Translations under genes and position numbers: made by a program
From: Chitinophagaceae bacterium
GTDB lineage: Bacteria > Bacteroidota > Bacteroidia > Chitinophagales > Chitinophagaceae
Reading direction: 5' to 3'
Length of the DNA stretch: 16,128 nucleotides
NCBI GenBank assembly: GCA_008080615.1
Contig: VIKJ01000034.1
Location: forward strand, 1-16,128
The notes under the pieces: generated by a model
Told to the model about the DNA's origin: nothing
The model's database searches: none
Seen by the model: only the letters and a program-made list of their open reading frames with translations
Part shown: positions 8,745-15,235 of the stretch, in pieces
How positions within the stretch are numbered: the first letter of the stretch is position 1
How the letters are laid out: each line of letters begins with the position of its first letter

Positions 8745-8799
8745 GTTACATCATTCACTCATTTGCTATATCATTCACGCTTTTAGTTACATCATTCAC
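8745..8799 (-). promoter_or_regulatory. Three 14-bp direct repeats, probable activator-binding array
   Basis: Minus-strand units GTGAATGATGTAAC (8799-8786), GTGAATGATATAGC (8778-8765) and GTGAATGATGTAAC (8758-8745) are separated by 7 and 6 bp, giving periods of 21 and 20 bp, about two helical turns. The outer two units are identical. The array lies about 45-100 bp upstream of the candidate -7 element of the minus-strand operon, the usual place for an activator. Direct repeats of this period are used by LytTR-type regulators among others; the regulator here is unknown. Confidence 0.6.
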
Positions 8800-8857
8800 A
8801 CTTTAACTATGCTGCTTATATTGAAACTGCTCTAGTTTATATTAGCATTGCTAGAAT

Positions 8858-10105
8858 TTGCAAATTCATAGTAAGAAAATAGATGGCGATTTATTTTTTG
8901 CCTTAAAAGGGCCTAACTATAATGGCAATCAGTTTGCACATCAAGCTTTGGAACAAGGCGCTGCATACGCTATTGTGGATGAATTGGGTGATCATGGAAC
9001 GCAAAGTGCAACCAATAATAAAATCGTATTGGTACACAACGTATTGGCTGCTTTACAAGAATTAGCCAAACACCACCGTCAACAATTCAATATTCCTTTT
9101 ATTGCAATTACAGGCAGCAATGGAAAAACAACCAGCAAGGAATTGATTTATGCAGTGCTTGCAAGCCATTTTAATACACATACTACACAGGGAAATTTGA
9201 ATAATCATATTGGAGTACCATTGACCATTTTGAGTGTTCCGCTAAACGCCCAAATGGCCGTGATTGAAATGGGTGCCAATCACCAAAAAGAAATTGAAAG
9301 CTATTGCAAGTATACATTACCAACACATGGTATTATTACCAATTGTGGTAAAGCACATTTGGAGGGCTTTGGTGGTGTAGAAGGTGTGCGTAAAGGAAAA
9401 GGGGAACTCTACGACTTTTTACGAGCTAATAAGGGTACTGTATTTATTTATGCTGATTATGATTATTTGCAAACCATGAGTGCTGGTATAGAAGAAAAAA
9501 TTTTCTATGGAACTACAAAAGGTTTAGTACATGGCCATGTTGCTGCTAACGAACCATTTTTAACTGTAAGCATTAGCGAAGGTTTATCAGTTGATTGCAT
9601 CAACACGCAGTTAGTGGGTGATTATAATTTACCCAATATTTTATGCGCTGCTGCCATTGGAAAACATTTTGGTGTGCCCGATGAAAAAATCAAATCAGCT
9701 ATTGAAGCTTATGCGCCTTCTAATAGTCGATCTCAATTAATTCAACAAGGCAGCAACCAAATTATTATGGATGCTTATAATGCCAACCCTAGTAGTATGA
9801 AATTGGCTGTTGAAAATTTTGCACATATACAAGCGGATAAAAAAGTATTGTTATTGGGTGCTATGATGGAATTGGGCCAAGATAGTTTAATGGAACACGA
9901 AGCACTGGTAAATCTAATTCAACAATATCCATTCAATACCGTTGTGTTGGTAGGCGGTGATTTTGAAAAAATCAACCATCCCTTTTTTTATTTTCCCAAT
10001 TCACTGGAAGCCAAAGCCTGGCTGGATGCACAGCATTTTGAAAATGCCCATTTGTTAATCAAAGGGTCTCGCAGTTTTAAAATGGAAGCAGTAATTAATA
10101 CGTAA
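8858..10105 (+). CDS. murF: MurF, UDP-N-acetylmuramoyl-tripeptide--D-alanyl-D-alanine ligase (abnormal N terminus)
   Basis: MurF adds D-Ala-D-Ala to the UDP-MurNAc-tripeptide in the cytoplasm, using ATP, as the last soluble step of peptidoglycan precursor synthesis. Visible motifs: GDLFFALKG and NYNGNQFA near the start, the P-loop GSNGKTT (residues 86-92), EMGANH (about 137), the DAYNANPSS motif (from 305), and a C terminus KGSRSFKME typical of MurF. The 415-residue reading begins at a TTG. No ATG lies in frame upstream before stops at 8852 and 8843. About 15-20 N-terminal residues usual for the family are missing, and the expected T-D-S/T-R motif reads I-H-S-K. Either the start region has an indel or sequence error, or this copy is altered. 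The rest is intact, so the identity is secure. Confidence 0.92.
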   Translation: MQIHSKKIDGDLFFALKGPNYNGNQFAHQALEQGAAYAIVDELGDHGTQSATNNKIVLVHNVLAALQELAKHHRQQFNIPFIAITGSNGKTTSKELIYAVLASHFNTHTTQGNLNNHIGVPLTILSVPLNAQMAVIEMGANHQKEIESYCKYTLPTHGIITNCGKAHLEGFGGVEGVRKGKGELYDFLRANKGTVFIYADYDYLQTMSAGIEEKIFYGTTKGLVHGHVAANEPFLTVSISEGLSVDCINTQLVGDYNLPNILCAAAIGKHFGVPDEKIKSAIEAYAPSNSRSQLIQQGSNQIIMDAYNANPSSMKLAVENFAHIQADKKVLLLGAMMELGQDSLMEHEALVNLIQQYPFNTVVLVGGDFEKINHPFFYFPNSLEAKAWLDAQHFENAHLLIKGSRSFKMEAVINT

Positions 10106-10139
10106 CATTTGTTACCAAATGGGTTGGCGATCATTTTTG

Positions 10140-10147
10140 TATCTTTG
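10140..10147 (+). promoter_or_regulatory. Candidate -7 promoter element for the DUF983 gene
   Basis: TATCTTTG is an exact match to the Bacteroidota -7 consensus TAnnTTTG and ends 17 nt before the ATG at 10165, implying a very short leader. TTG triplets upstream (10109-10111, 10124-10126) are not at ideal -33 spacing. It suggests the DUF983 gene can be transcribed separately from murF. Confidence 0.5.
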
Positions 10148-10164
10148 CAGCCAATTCCATAAAC

Positions 10165-10617
10165 ATGAACCTGTTAAAAACCTACCCATTAAGTTCTTTC
10201 AATAACCGTTGTCCTCGTTGTAGAGAAGGAAAAATTTTTAAACAAACCAGTGCTTATAAATTTAAGGGTAATTTAGAAATGCACGAAGCCTGCCCCGTTT
10301 GCGGTCAACCCACCGAAATTGAAGTTGGCTTTTATTATGGAACTGGTTATGTAAGCTATGCCATTACTGTAGCAATATCCGTTGCTACTTTTGTTGCTTG
10401 GAAAGTATTGATTGGGCTAAGTTTTGATATTGATGATAACCGCATTTTTTACTGGCTAGGTACAAATATAGTTGTGTTATTGGTAATGCAACCCCTTGTA
10501 ATGCGCTTATCACGTAGCCTTTGGTTAAGTTGGTTTGTTCCTTATGAACCTGATTATCAAAACAAACCCTTAAAGCAACCCGAGCGTATCAATAAAGATC
10601 AAGCTGCTAATTGGTAA
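10165..10617 (+). CDS. DUF983 family protein: zinc-ribbon plus two membrane segments
   Basis: A 150-residue protein with an N-terminal zinc ribbon built from two CxxC pairs: C16-P-R-C19 in the CPRCREGK motif, and C43-P-V-C46. The conserved GFYYGTGYVSYA segment follows, then two hydrophobic stretches (about 61-80 and 92-112) that should cross the inner membrane. The C-terminal tail is polar. This order and length are those of DUF983, a family without an established function. It starts 60 nt after murF on the same strand but has its own -7-like element. The ATG start agrees with the conserved N terminus. The family call is firm; no role is claimed. Confidence 0.88.
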   Translation: MNLLKTYPLSSFNNRCPRCREGKIFKQTSAYKFKGNLEMHEACPVCGQPTEIEVGFYYGTGYVSYAITVAISVATFVAWKVLIGLSFDIDDNRIFYWLGTNIVVLLVMQPLVMRLSRSLWLSWFVPYEPDYQNKPLKQPERINKDQAANW

Positions 10618-10677
10618 ACTCAATTGTATACGCTTTTTTGTTTAGCGGTGTTTTTAAACTACTAGAGTTTATTTAAT

Positions 10678-10707
10678 AAAAAAGAGGCTTGAATAAATTC
10701 AAGCCTC
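10678..10707 (-). terminator. Intrinsic terminator of the receptor/lipoprotein operon
   Basis: A perfect 10-bp stem (GAGGCTTGAA at 10684-10693, TTCAAGCCTC at 10698-10707) has a 4-nt loop. On the minus strand it is followed by six T residues (10683-10678). It lies about 40 nt past the beta-helix lipoprotein stop. The plus-strand side lacks a U-tract, so it mainly serves minus-strand transcription. Confidence 0.82.
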
Positions 10708-10748
10708 CATAAAATATACCAATCCCCCGATGGTATTTTAACTATGTA

Positions 10749-12215
10749 TTACTGATTAACAAATCTTGTCCAACCTCTCCACCAGTTTGCATTTACACCA
10801 GCTGCATCACAAGCTCCACGGAATGTTACTACAGTTGCGTTAGCCAATTTAGGATCAGTGAATTTAGCTCCTGTTAAAATGGGTTGATATCCATTGCTAC
10901 CACCGAATGGTAAAAAATCAGGTGCTGAATAGTTAAATGGAGCAATCATTTTAGCATCTGCGATAGTGGTTAACACTGTATTACCGAAGAATGAATTAGC
11001 CATACGGTTCACTAAAGAATCTCTAGTCCATAAGCTAACATTTGCTGTAGATTGAATAAATGCATAACTAGTAATATCTGTTCCACCAGCAGCTGGTCCA
11101 CAACCCACAATGGTATTGTTTTTAAAACGAACGGTACTATCTTGAATATTCAATTCCATTGCGCGTCCATTTCTAGAATCAACTAGTAAACCCTGAGGCC
11201 AACCCAAGAAAATAGAGTTGAAAATAGAGATACCAGAATTTCTACGAATATGTGCTCCTGCCAAGTATAAACTGTTTCCGCTATTAGCTAAACTAGCTCT
11301 TGGTCCTATCACGGTCATATTAGAAAATACAGCACTGGTTTGAGGAGCATTGATAGATCCACTAGGATCATTATCACTTTCAAATGCTTCACTTCTAGAG
11401 ATATCTGCAATAGTAGAATCGCGGAAAGCTATACCAAATTGAACAGTTCCACTAAAGCCATTATCTGTATCAAAATCGTCATCCTGTGTTTTGTATGCAA
11501 TTAAATGCTTACAGTTTACTGTACCACCAAACCACTCGAACGCATCATCTTTTGCATAGGTAACTTGTACATAATCAATTACCGTTTTTCTACCAACAGC
11601 AGCCATGGTTAAGCTATTGATTTCTTTGTCGGGCTGAAATGCATAACCTGCATATTCAATACGTACATAACGCAATACACCAGAACTATCATCGTCATTT
11701 GGTGTAGCGCCACCACCTGCAATACCATCTCCAAAACTATTGTCGATTCCACCTTCTACCTGGATAGTACCAGCACCACCGCCTGTACCAGTAAAAGTTG
11801 AATTCACTTTTGCTTTTCCAAGTATAACAATACCTGCCCAGTCTCCTGAACGAGGAACGGGTGAATTAGAAGTAAATACAATTGGATTATCCTGTGCACC
11901 ATCTGCTACAATTTTTGCACCTCTTGTAATTATTAAACCTGCCACATTTGCACCTTGGAAATCACCTTTAACGGTAACACCTGGCTCAATTTTCATGGTA
12001 GCATTATTTACCATATAAACCAATCCGCTAAGGATATAGTTATTACCCGCTTTTAACACAGTGTCTGAAGCTATTCTACCTTTTAAGGTAATGGTTTGTC
12101 CTGTTGTAGTTGGAGGTGTAACAACAGTTACTGTACCACCATCCATTTCAATTTTTCTACAACTGGTAATGACTAAACCAACAAGGGCTGCTACCAGAAT
12201 GACTGACTTTTTCAT
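10749..12215 (-). CDS. Predicted surface lipoprotein with a right-handed beta-helix-like body
   Basis: The 19-residue N terminus MKKSVILVAALVGLVITSC is a lipoprotein signal with Cys19 as the lipidation site, followed by RKIEMD. A T/V/P linker leads into a long series of short beta strands with asparagine, glycine and valine/isoleucine spacing (for example LKAGNNYILSG, IEPGVTVKGD, NPIVFTSN, GDWAGIVILG), as in parallel beta-helix proteins. Acidic stretches such as DDDFDTDNG, DDAFEWFGG and ESDNDPSG could bind metal ions. No catalytic site or T9SS sorting domain is recognised. The gene begins 37 nt after the TonB-dependent receptor and ends at a strong terminator, so the two are probably co-expressed and may work as receptor and surface partner. 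The substrate is unknown. The beta-helix call rests on strand pattern only. Confidence 0.72.
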   Translation of the reverse strand: MKKSVILVAALVGLVITSCRKIEMDGGTVTVVTPPTTTGQTITLKGRIASDTVLKAGNNYILSGLVYMVNNATMKIEPGVTVKGDFQGANVAGLIITRGAKIVADGAQDNPIVFTSNSPVPRSGDWAGIVILGKAKVNSTFTGTGGGAGTIQVEGGIDNSFGDGIAGGGATPNDDDSSGVLRYVRIEYAGYAFQPDKEINSLTMAAVGRKTVIDYVQVTYAKDDAFEWFGGTVNCKHLIAYKTQDDDFDTDNGFSGTVQFGIAFRDSTIADISRSEAFESDNDPSGSINAPQTSAVFSNMTVIGPRASLANSGNSLYLAGAHIRRNSGISIFNSIFLGWPQGLLVDSRNGRAMELNIQDSTVRFKNNTIVGCGPAAGGTDITSYAFIQSTANVSLWTRDSLVNRMANSFFGNTVLTTIADAKMIAPFNYSAPDFLPFGGSNGYQPILTGAKFTDPKLANATVVTFRGACDAAGVNANWWRGWTRFVNQ

Positions 12216-12252
12216 TTGAATTTTTATTTAAGCTTTTAAATTGTTGTTTTGA

Positions 12253-14070
12253 TTATAATGAGTAACCGAATGTTACAGAGATAGTTGTACCTGTTTGACG
12301 ACTCAATCTAAATGGATCTGTTGCTTTATTTAAATTAGCATTGCCATCTGGGTTTTGATAAAAATAAAGCGTCTTATTTAAGATGTCTTGCACATTCAAT
12401 CTTAATTCTGCTTTGTTTTTAGCTAATTTTTTGGTTAACTGAAAATCAAAAACAGGTCTTGAAGATTCATAAATGTCTGGCTGATCTAAACTTCCTACAA
12501 AGGTTACGCGTCGGCCAATTTGATTGTACAATAAAGTAGCAGTTAATCCTTTTTGCTCTAGATCATACATCAATGAAACGTTGATTAAATAAGGTGATTG
12601 ACCTTGTAATGGACGATCTAACAAAAGATTGGCATCTTTAACTCTACTGTAGATATAAGAACCATTTGCTTGGAAAGTGAAGTTCTTCAATGCTTCTGAG
12701 AAATCTAGTTTTTTTCTAAACTCTAATTCTACACCATAAGCATCTGCACTTTCTGGATTAGCAAAGTTGAAAACACTAGATCCACCTTGTCCGAAATTGT
12801 AAATCATTTCAATAGGCTTATCAAAGTGCTTGTAGAATACTCCAGCAGTAATTACTTCACCCGATCTTGGATACAATTCATATCGAAGATCTAAATTGGA
12901 AATTTTTGTTCTTTGGATGGTTGGCAATCCTTGTACAGCTGCATTCAATTCAAAATCATAGTATTGGAATGTAGCCAACTCTCTAAACTCAGGACGCACC
13001 ACTGTTTGAGAAGCAGACAAGCGAACATTTGTTTGATTGTTTACTTTATACGTTGCATTAAATCCTGGAAGGATATCTCTTACCCTTGTATAATTATGTC
13101 TTGGATCGGTTTTAACCACACTACCTACCAACTGATCATAGTCTTCTAATCTTGCTCCCCAAATTACCCTAAACTTACTACCAAACTGATTGTCGAATTG
13201 AAGATAGCCCGCATTCAAAATGCTATTGGCTATATATCTATATAAATTTCCTTTGATGGCATCAAAAGCCAATAAATTACTTGTTACAGATCCGTCTCCA
13301 AAATTACCCGGAGCAAAAATGGCTTCAGGCCCTTGTAAACGAATAGCGGCATTATCTCTTGGAAGATAGATAGAGAAAGGCTTTGCATCGAATAAGCGAT
13401 CTTTCACCTGCAACATATAACCTACTTTGATGGTTTGTTTTGATCCAAACGCATCAACAGTGTACGCTAAATCGGCACCACCAGAATAAATATAATCACT
13501 TAAATTTTGATAAAAACGGTTACCACTTTTTTGAGACAATACATTACTTAAAACTGCTGTATAGGGATTATTAATTGATGCATTATTCTTTAAATAATAC
13601 AATCTACGTTGGTCAGGAATATAGCTATCCAATAAAGTAAATGATCCATGCCATTTAAACTTTAATACATTCGGACGAAGATTGTGCTCACCACTTATTT
13701 GCGAATTCCAAAATGTATTTTGTTTAAATCCAAGCTCATATCCTTTTGCAGAATCCAAAGAAGCGTTGTAGTTATTTTCTAAACCAGTTCTAAGTGTAGT
13801 GTAGTCTGATGCGTTAATATTGAAAATAGTTTTTGCAGAAATTTTGTTGTTGTTATCAAACTGATAGGAGATATTACCCAATGCACCCCATAACACATCG
13901 TTACTGTATTTGTCGTCTATGAAACTAAAATCTGGAGTGAATGTTCCATTACCGATAAAGTTAAATCCACTATTGGTACCCTTTGTATACTTAGCAGTTC
14001 TATTATATGTTAATCCAAAAATACCACCAAACTTTTTATCTCCTTTTCCGCTGGTAAATCCACCACTCAT
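12253..14070 (-). CDS. TonB-dependent receptor, C-terminal beta-barrel part (downstream of frameshift)
   Basis: This 605-residue reading frame is the barrel of a TonB-dependent outer-membrane receptor. It opens MSGGFTSGKG and has FGLTYN early on, many amphipathic strands, a RVIWGARLEDYD segment, LPGFNATYKVN followed by RLSASQTVVRPEFREL (a conserved late-barrel motif), NLDLRYELYPRSGE, and a C-terminal strand TTISVTFGYSL ending in an aromatic-containing beta signal. It has no signal peptide of its own. Its ATG overlaps the TGA of the upstream half (ATGA at 14070-14067). Reading this frame backwards gives KNGQIQ before the Met, plausible receptor sequence, so the natural protein was probably a single chain of about 920 residues. 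As an isolated barrel it is not expected to be functional unless the frameshift is bypassed. Confidence 0.86.
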   Translation of the reverse strand: MSGGFTSGKGDKKFGGIFGLTYNRTAKYTKGTNSGFNFIGNGTFTPDFSFIDDKYSNDVLWGALGNISYQFDNNNKISAKTIFNINASDYTTLRTGLENNYNASLDSAKGYELGFKQNTFWNSQISGEHNLRPNVLKFKWHGSFTLLDSYIPDQRRLYYLKNNASINNPYTAVLSNVLSQKSGNRFYQNLSDYIYSGGADLAYTVDAFGSKQTIKVGYMLQVKDRLFDAKPFSIYLPRDNAAIRLQGPEAIFAPGNFGDGSVTSNLLAFDAIKGNLYRYIANSILNAGYLQFDNQFGSKFRVIWGARLEDYDQLVGSVVKTDPRHNYTRVRDILPGFNATYKVNNQTNVRLSASQTVVRPEFRELATFQYYDFELNAAVQGLPTIQRTKISNLDLRYELYPRSGEVITAGVFYKHFDKPIEMIYNFGQGGSSVFNFANPESADAYGVELEFRKKLDFSEALKNFTFQANGSYIYSRVKDANLLLDRPLQGQSPYLINVSLMYDLEQKGLTATLLYNQIGRRVTFVGSLDQPDIYESSRPVFDFQLTKKLAKNKAELRLNVQDILNKTLYFYQNPDGNANLNKATDPFRLSRQTGTTISVTFGYSL

Positions 14071-14089
14071 TTGAATTTGTCCATTTTTT
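14067..14089 (-). other. Frameshift junction splitting the TonB-dependent receptor
   Basis: The plug frame reads GKEFEKMDKFK then stops, while the next frame reads RKNGQIQMSGGF straight into the barrel. The switch falls beside a six-A run (plus-strand T6 at 14084-14089). One extra A would join EFEK to NGQIQMSGG. A short deletion that is not a multiple of three is also possible, because homologues often have a few more residues here. It may be a sequencing or assembly error, a real null mutation, or a slippage site. Confidence 0.75.
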
Positions 14090-15020
14090 CGAATTCCTTA
14101 CCAATATTTGTTTTTTGCTGGTTACTTAATGCATCAAATACCGACTTTGTTGTGTAAGAAGCGGCCAATGATCTTGTACCATCATCAATACCTAAATAAT
14201 CGGTTTTACCACCCTTGTATTCATAAAAATCATGTCCGATGGTTTGGGTATTTACACCTGTTCCTATTTGGATATTAAAAAAGTTCTTAGAAGGGATATC
14301 TCTTGTATTCACCTGAATTAATCCACCTGCCCACTCACCCGGCAATTCTGGAACAAAAGCTTTATTGATAATAATATTATCAATCATATTAGAAGGAATC
14401 AAATCAAAAGAAAATGCTTTTCTATCTGGCTCGGTACTTCCTAATTGAACACCATTTAACATTGCAAGGTTATATCTTTCAGCCAACCCTCTTACAATCA
14501 AGAATTTTCCATCCTGTACACTCGCACCTGGTGTACGTTTCAACACTTCACTGGTATTTTTATCTGGAGATCTTCTGATAGCCTCAGCAGAAATTACTGA
14601 TGCAACAGTATTGGTATTTTTTTGAAATGCAATTAATGCATTTACTGTTTCACCTTTTGCGCTACCTCTTGCAGAAGCAGTAACGGTTACTCCACTCAAT
14701 GCCTTTCCGCCTTCTTCTAAACTAATATTTAAGAATTCTTCACCTCCTGCTTTAGCAACAGAAATATCATCAATTGTTTTCTCTTTGTAACCTACATAAG
14801 ATAGGGAGATACTGTATTTTTTTCCTGCATCAACTGAAAAAGAAAAACGACCTTCCACATCAGTTTTGGTCATACTACTTGTACCATTGGTAATTTTAAT
14901 GGTAACCCCAGCCATTCCTTCATTGCGTTGGTTGGTAACTGTACCAGAAACCCTTCCTTTTTGAGCAATAATTAGGGTAGTAGAAAAAACAAGAACCAAT
15001 AACGTAAGCAACTTCTTCAC
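14067..15020 (-). CDS. TonB-dependent receptor, N-terminal part: signal, carboxypeptidase-regulatory-like domain and plug
   Basis: The reading frame begins at a GTG and carries a signal peptide (residues 1-20, MKKLLTLLVL...IIAQ). A carboxypeptidase-regulatory-like beta-sandwich follows (about 22-105; KGRVSGTVTN...SYVGYKEK), then a TonB-box-like LSGVTVTA (about 108-115) and the plug domain (about 130-245) with EVLKRTPGASV, FLIVRGLAERYN, LNGVQLGSTEPDR and ELPGEWAGGLIQVNTRD. Such receptors import large or scarce substrates using TonB energy. The frame stops at TGA 14067-14069, soon after the plug, exactly where the barrel should begin. The barrel continues in another frame. A Pho-box-like array lies 36-64 nt upstream. 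The substrate cannot be told from the sequence. Confidence 0.88.
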   Translation of the reverse strand: MKKLLTLLVLVFSTTLIIAQKGRVSGTVTNQRNEGMAGVTIKITNGTSSMTKTDVEGRFSFSVDAGKKYSISLSYVGYKEKTIDDISVAKAGGEEFLNISLEEGGKALSGVTVTASARGSAKGETVNALIAFQKNTNTVASVISAEAIRRSPDKNTSEVLKRTPGASVQDGKFLIVRGLAERYNLAMLNGVQLGSTEPDRKAFSFDLIPSNMIDNIIINKAFVPELPGEWAGGLIQVNTRDIPSKNFFNIQIGTGVNTQTIGHDFYEYKGGKTDYLGIDDGTRSLAASYTTKSVFDALSNQQKTNIGKEFEKMDKFK

Positions 15021-15040
15021 AGCGGTATATTTTGTTGCTG

Positions 15041-15048
15041 CAAAACTG
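15041..15048 (-). promoter_or_regulatory. Candidate -7 promoter element of the TonB-dependent receptor operon
   Basis: On the minus strand the bases read CAGTTTTG, one mismatch from TAnnTTTG, ending 20 nt before the GTG start. The nearest TAACATT unit of the upstream array ends 7 nt away, so the array occupies the place of a -33 box. This is typical of promoters activated by PhoB-like regulators. Assignment is tentative. Confidence 0.35.
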
Positions 15049-15055
15049 CCATCCT

Positions 15056-15084
15056 AATGTTACCGAATTGTTAAGCCAATGTTA
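15056..15084 (-). promoter_or_regulatory. Pho-box-like array of three 7-bp direct repeats with 11-bp period
   Basis: On the minus strand TAACATT (15084-15078), TAACAAT (15073-15067) and TAACATT (15062-15056) are each separated by exactly 4 bp. A 7-bp repeat with a 4-bp linker is the architecture bound by PhoB-type (OmpR-family) regulators; the E. coli unit CTGTCAT is similar in its CAT core. The array lies just upstream of the receptor gene, in activator position. Confidence 0.62.
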
Positions 15085-15113
15085 TGGAAATGATACCAAA
15101 TGCGATTTTACTA

Positions 15114-15131
15114 TTTACTATTAATAGTAAA
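15114..15131. promoter_or_regulatory. Perfect 18-bp palindrome, candidate operator
   Basis: TTTACTATTAATAGTAAA is a perfect palindrome, with a further overlapping half-site TTTTACTAT at 15106-15114. It lies about 94 bp upstream of the receptor start and about 105 bp past the ATPase stop. It could be a dimer-binding operator for the receptor operon or part of a weak terminator for the ATPase gene. AT richness lowers its significance. Confidence 0.4.
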
Positions 15132-15235
15132 ATGATGTTTTATTCTAATACGAGATGAGCTTTTGAACTGCTTCAATTATTGGGTGAAAAAATAAATTGA
15201 TACAGGCAACAATACCCTCGTTTAAGAATACATTT

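Noticed and set aside
8745..8799. Possible mini CRISPR array
   Set aside because: Only three 14-bp units with 6-7-bp gaps; repeats and spacers are far too short and no cas genes are near.
8843..8854. Two in-frame TAG codons upstream of murF read as suppressed amber codons
   Set aside because: Several genes here end normally at TAA or TGA and nothing suggests TAG recoding; an indel or altered start explains the data more simply.
10101..10115. Inverted repeat GTAAC-ATTT-GTTAC after murF
   Set aside because: Only 5-bp arms overlapping the murF stop and no T-tract; not enough for a terminator or operator.
10618..10676. Plus-strand terminator after the DUF983 gene (AAACT/AGTTT hairpin near 10657-10671)
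   Set aside because: The stem is only about 6 A/T-rich pairs and is followed by ATTTAA rather than a real T-tract; too weak to call.
10709..10740. Second hairpin (arms TAAAATATACC and GGTATTTTA) beside the lipoprotein stop
   Set aside because: The stem needs a two-base bulge and has no T-tract; it may help termination but is not supported as a separate feature.
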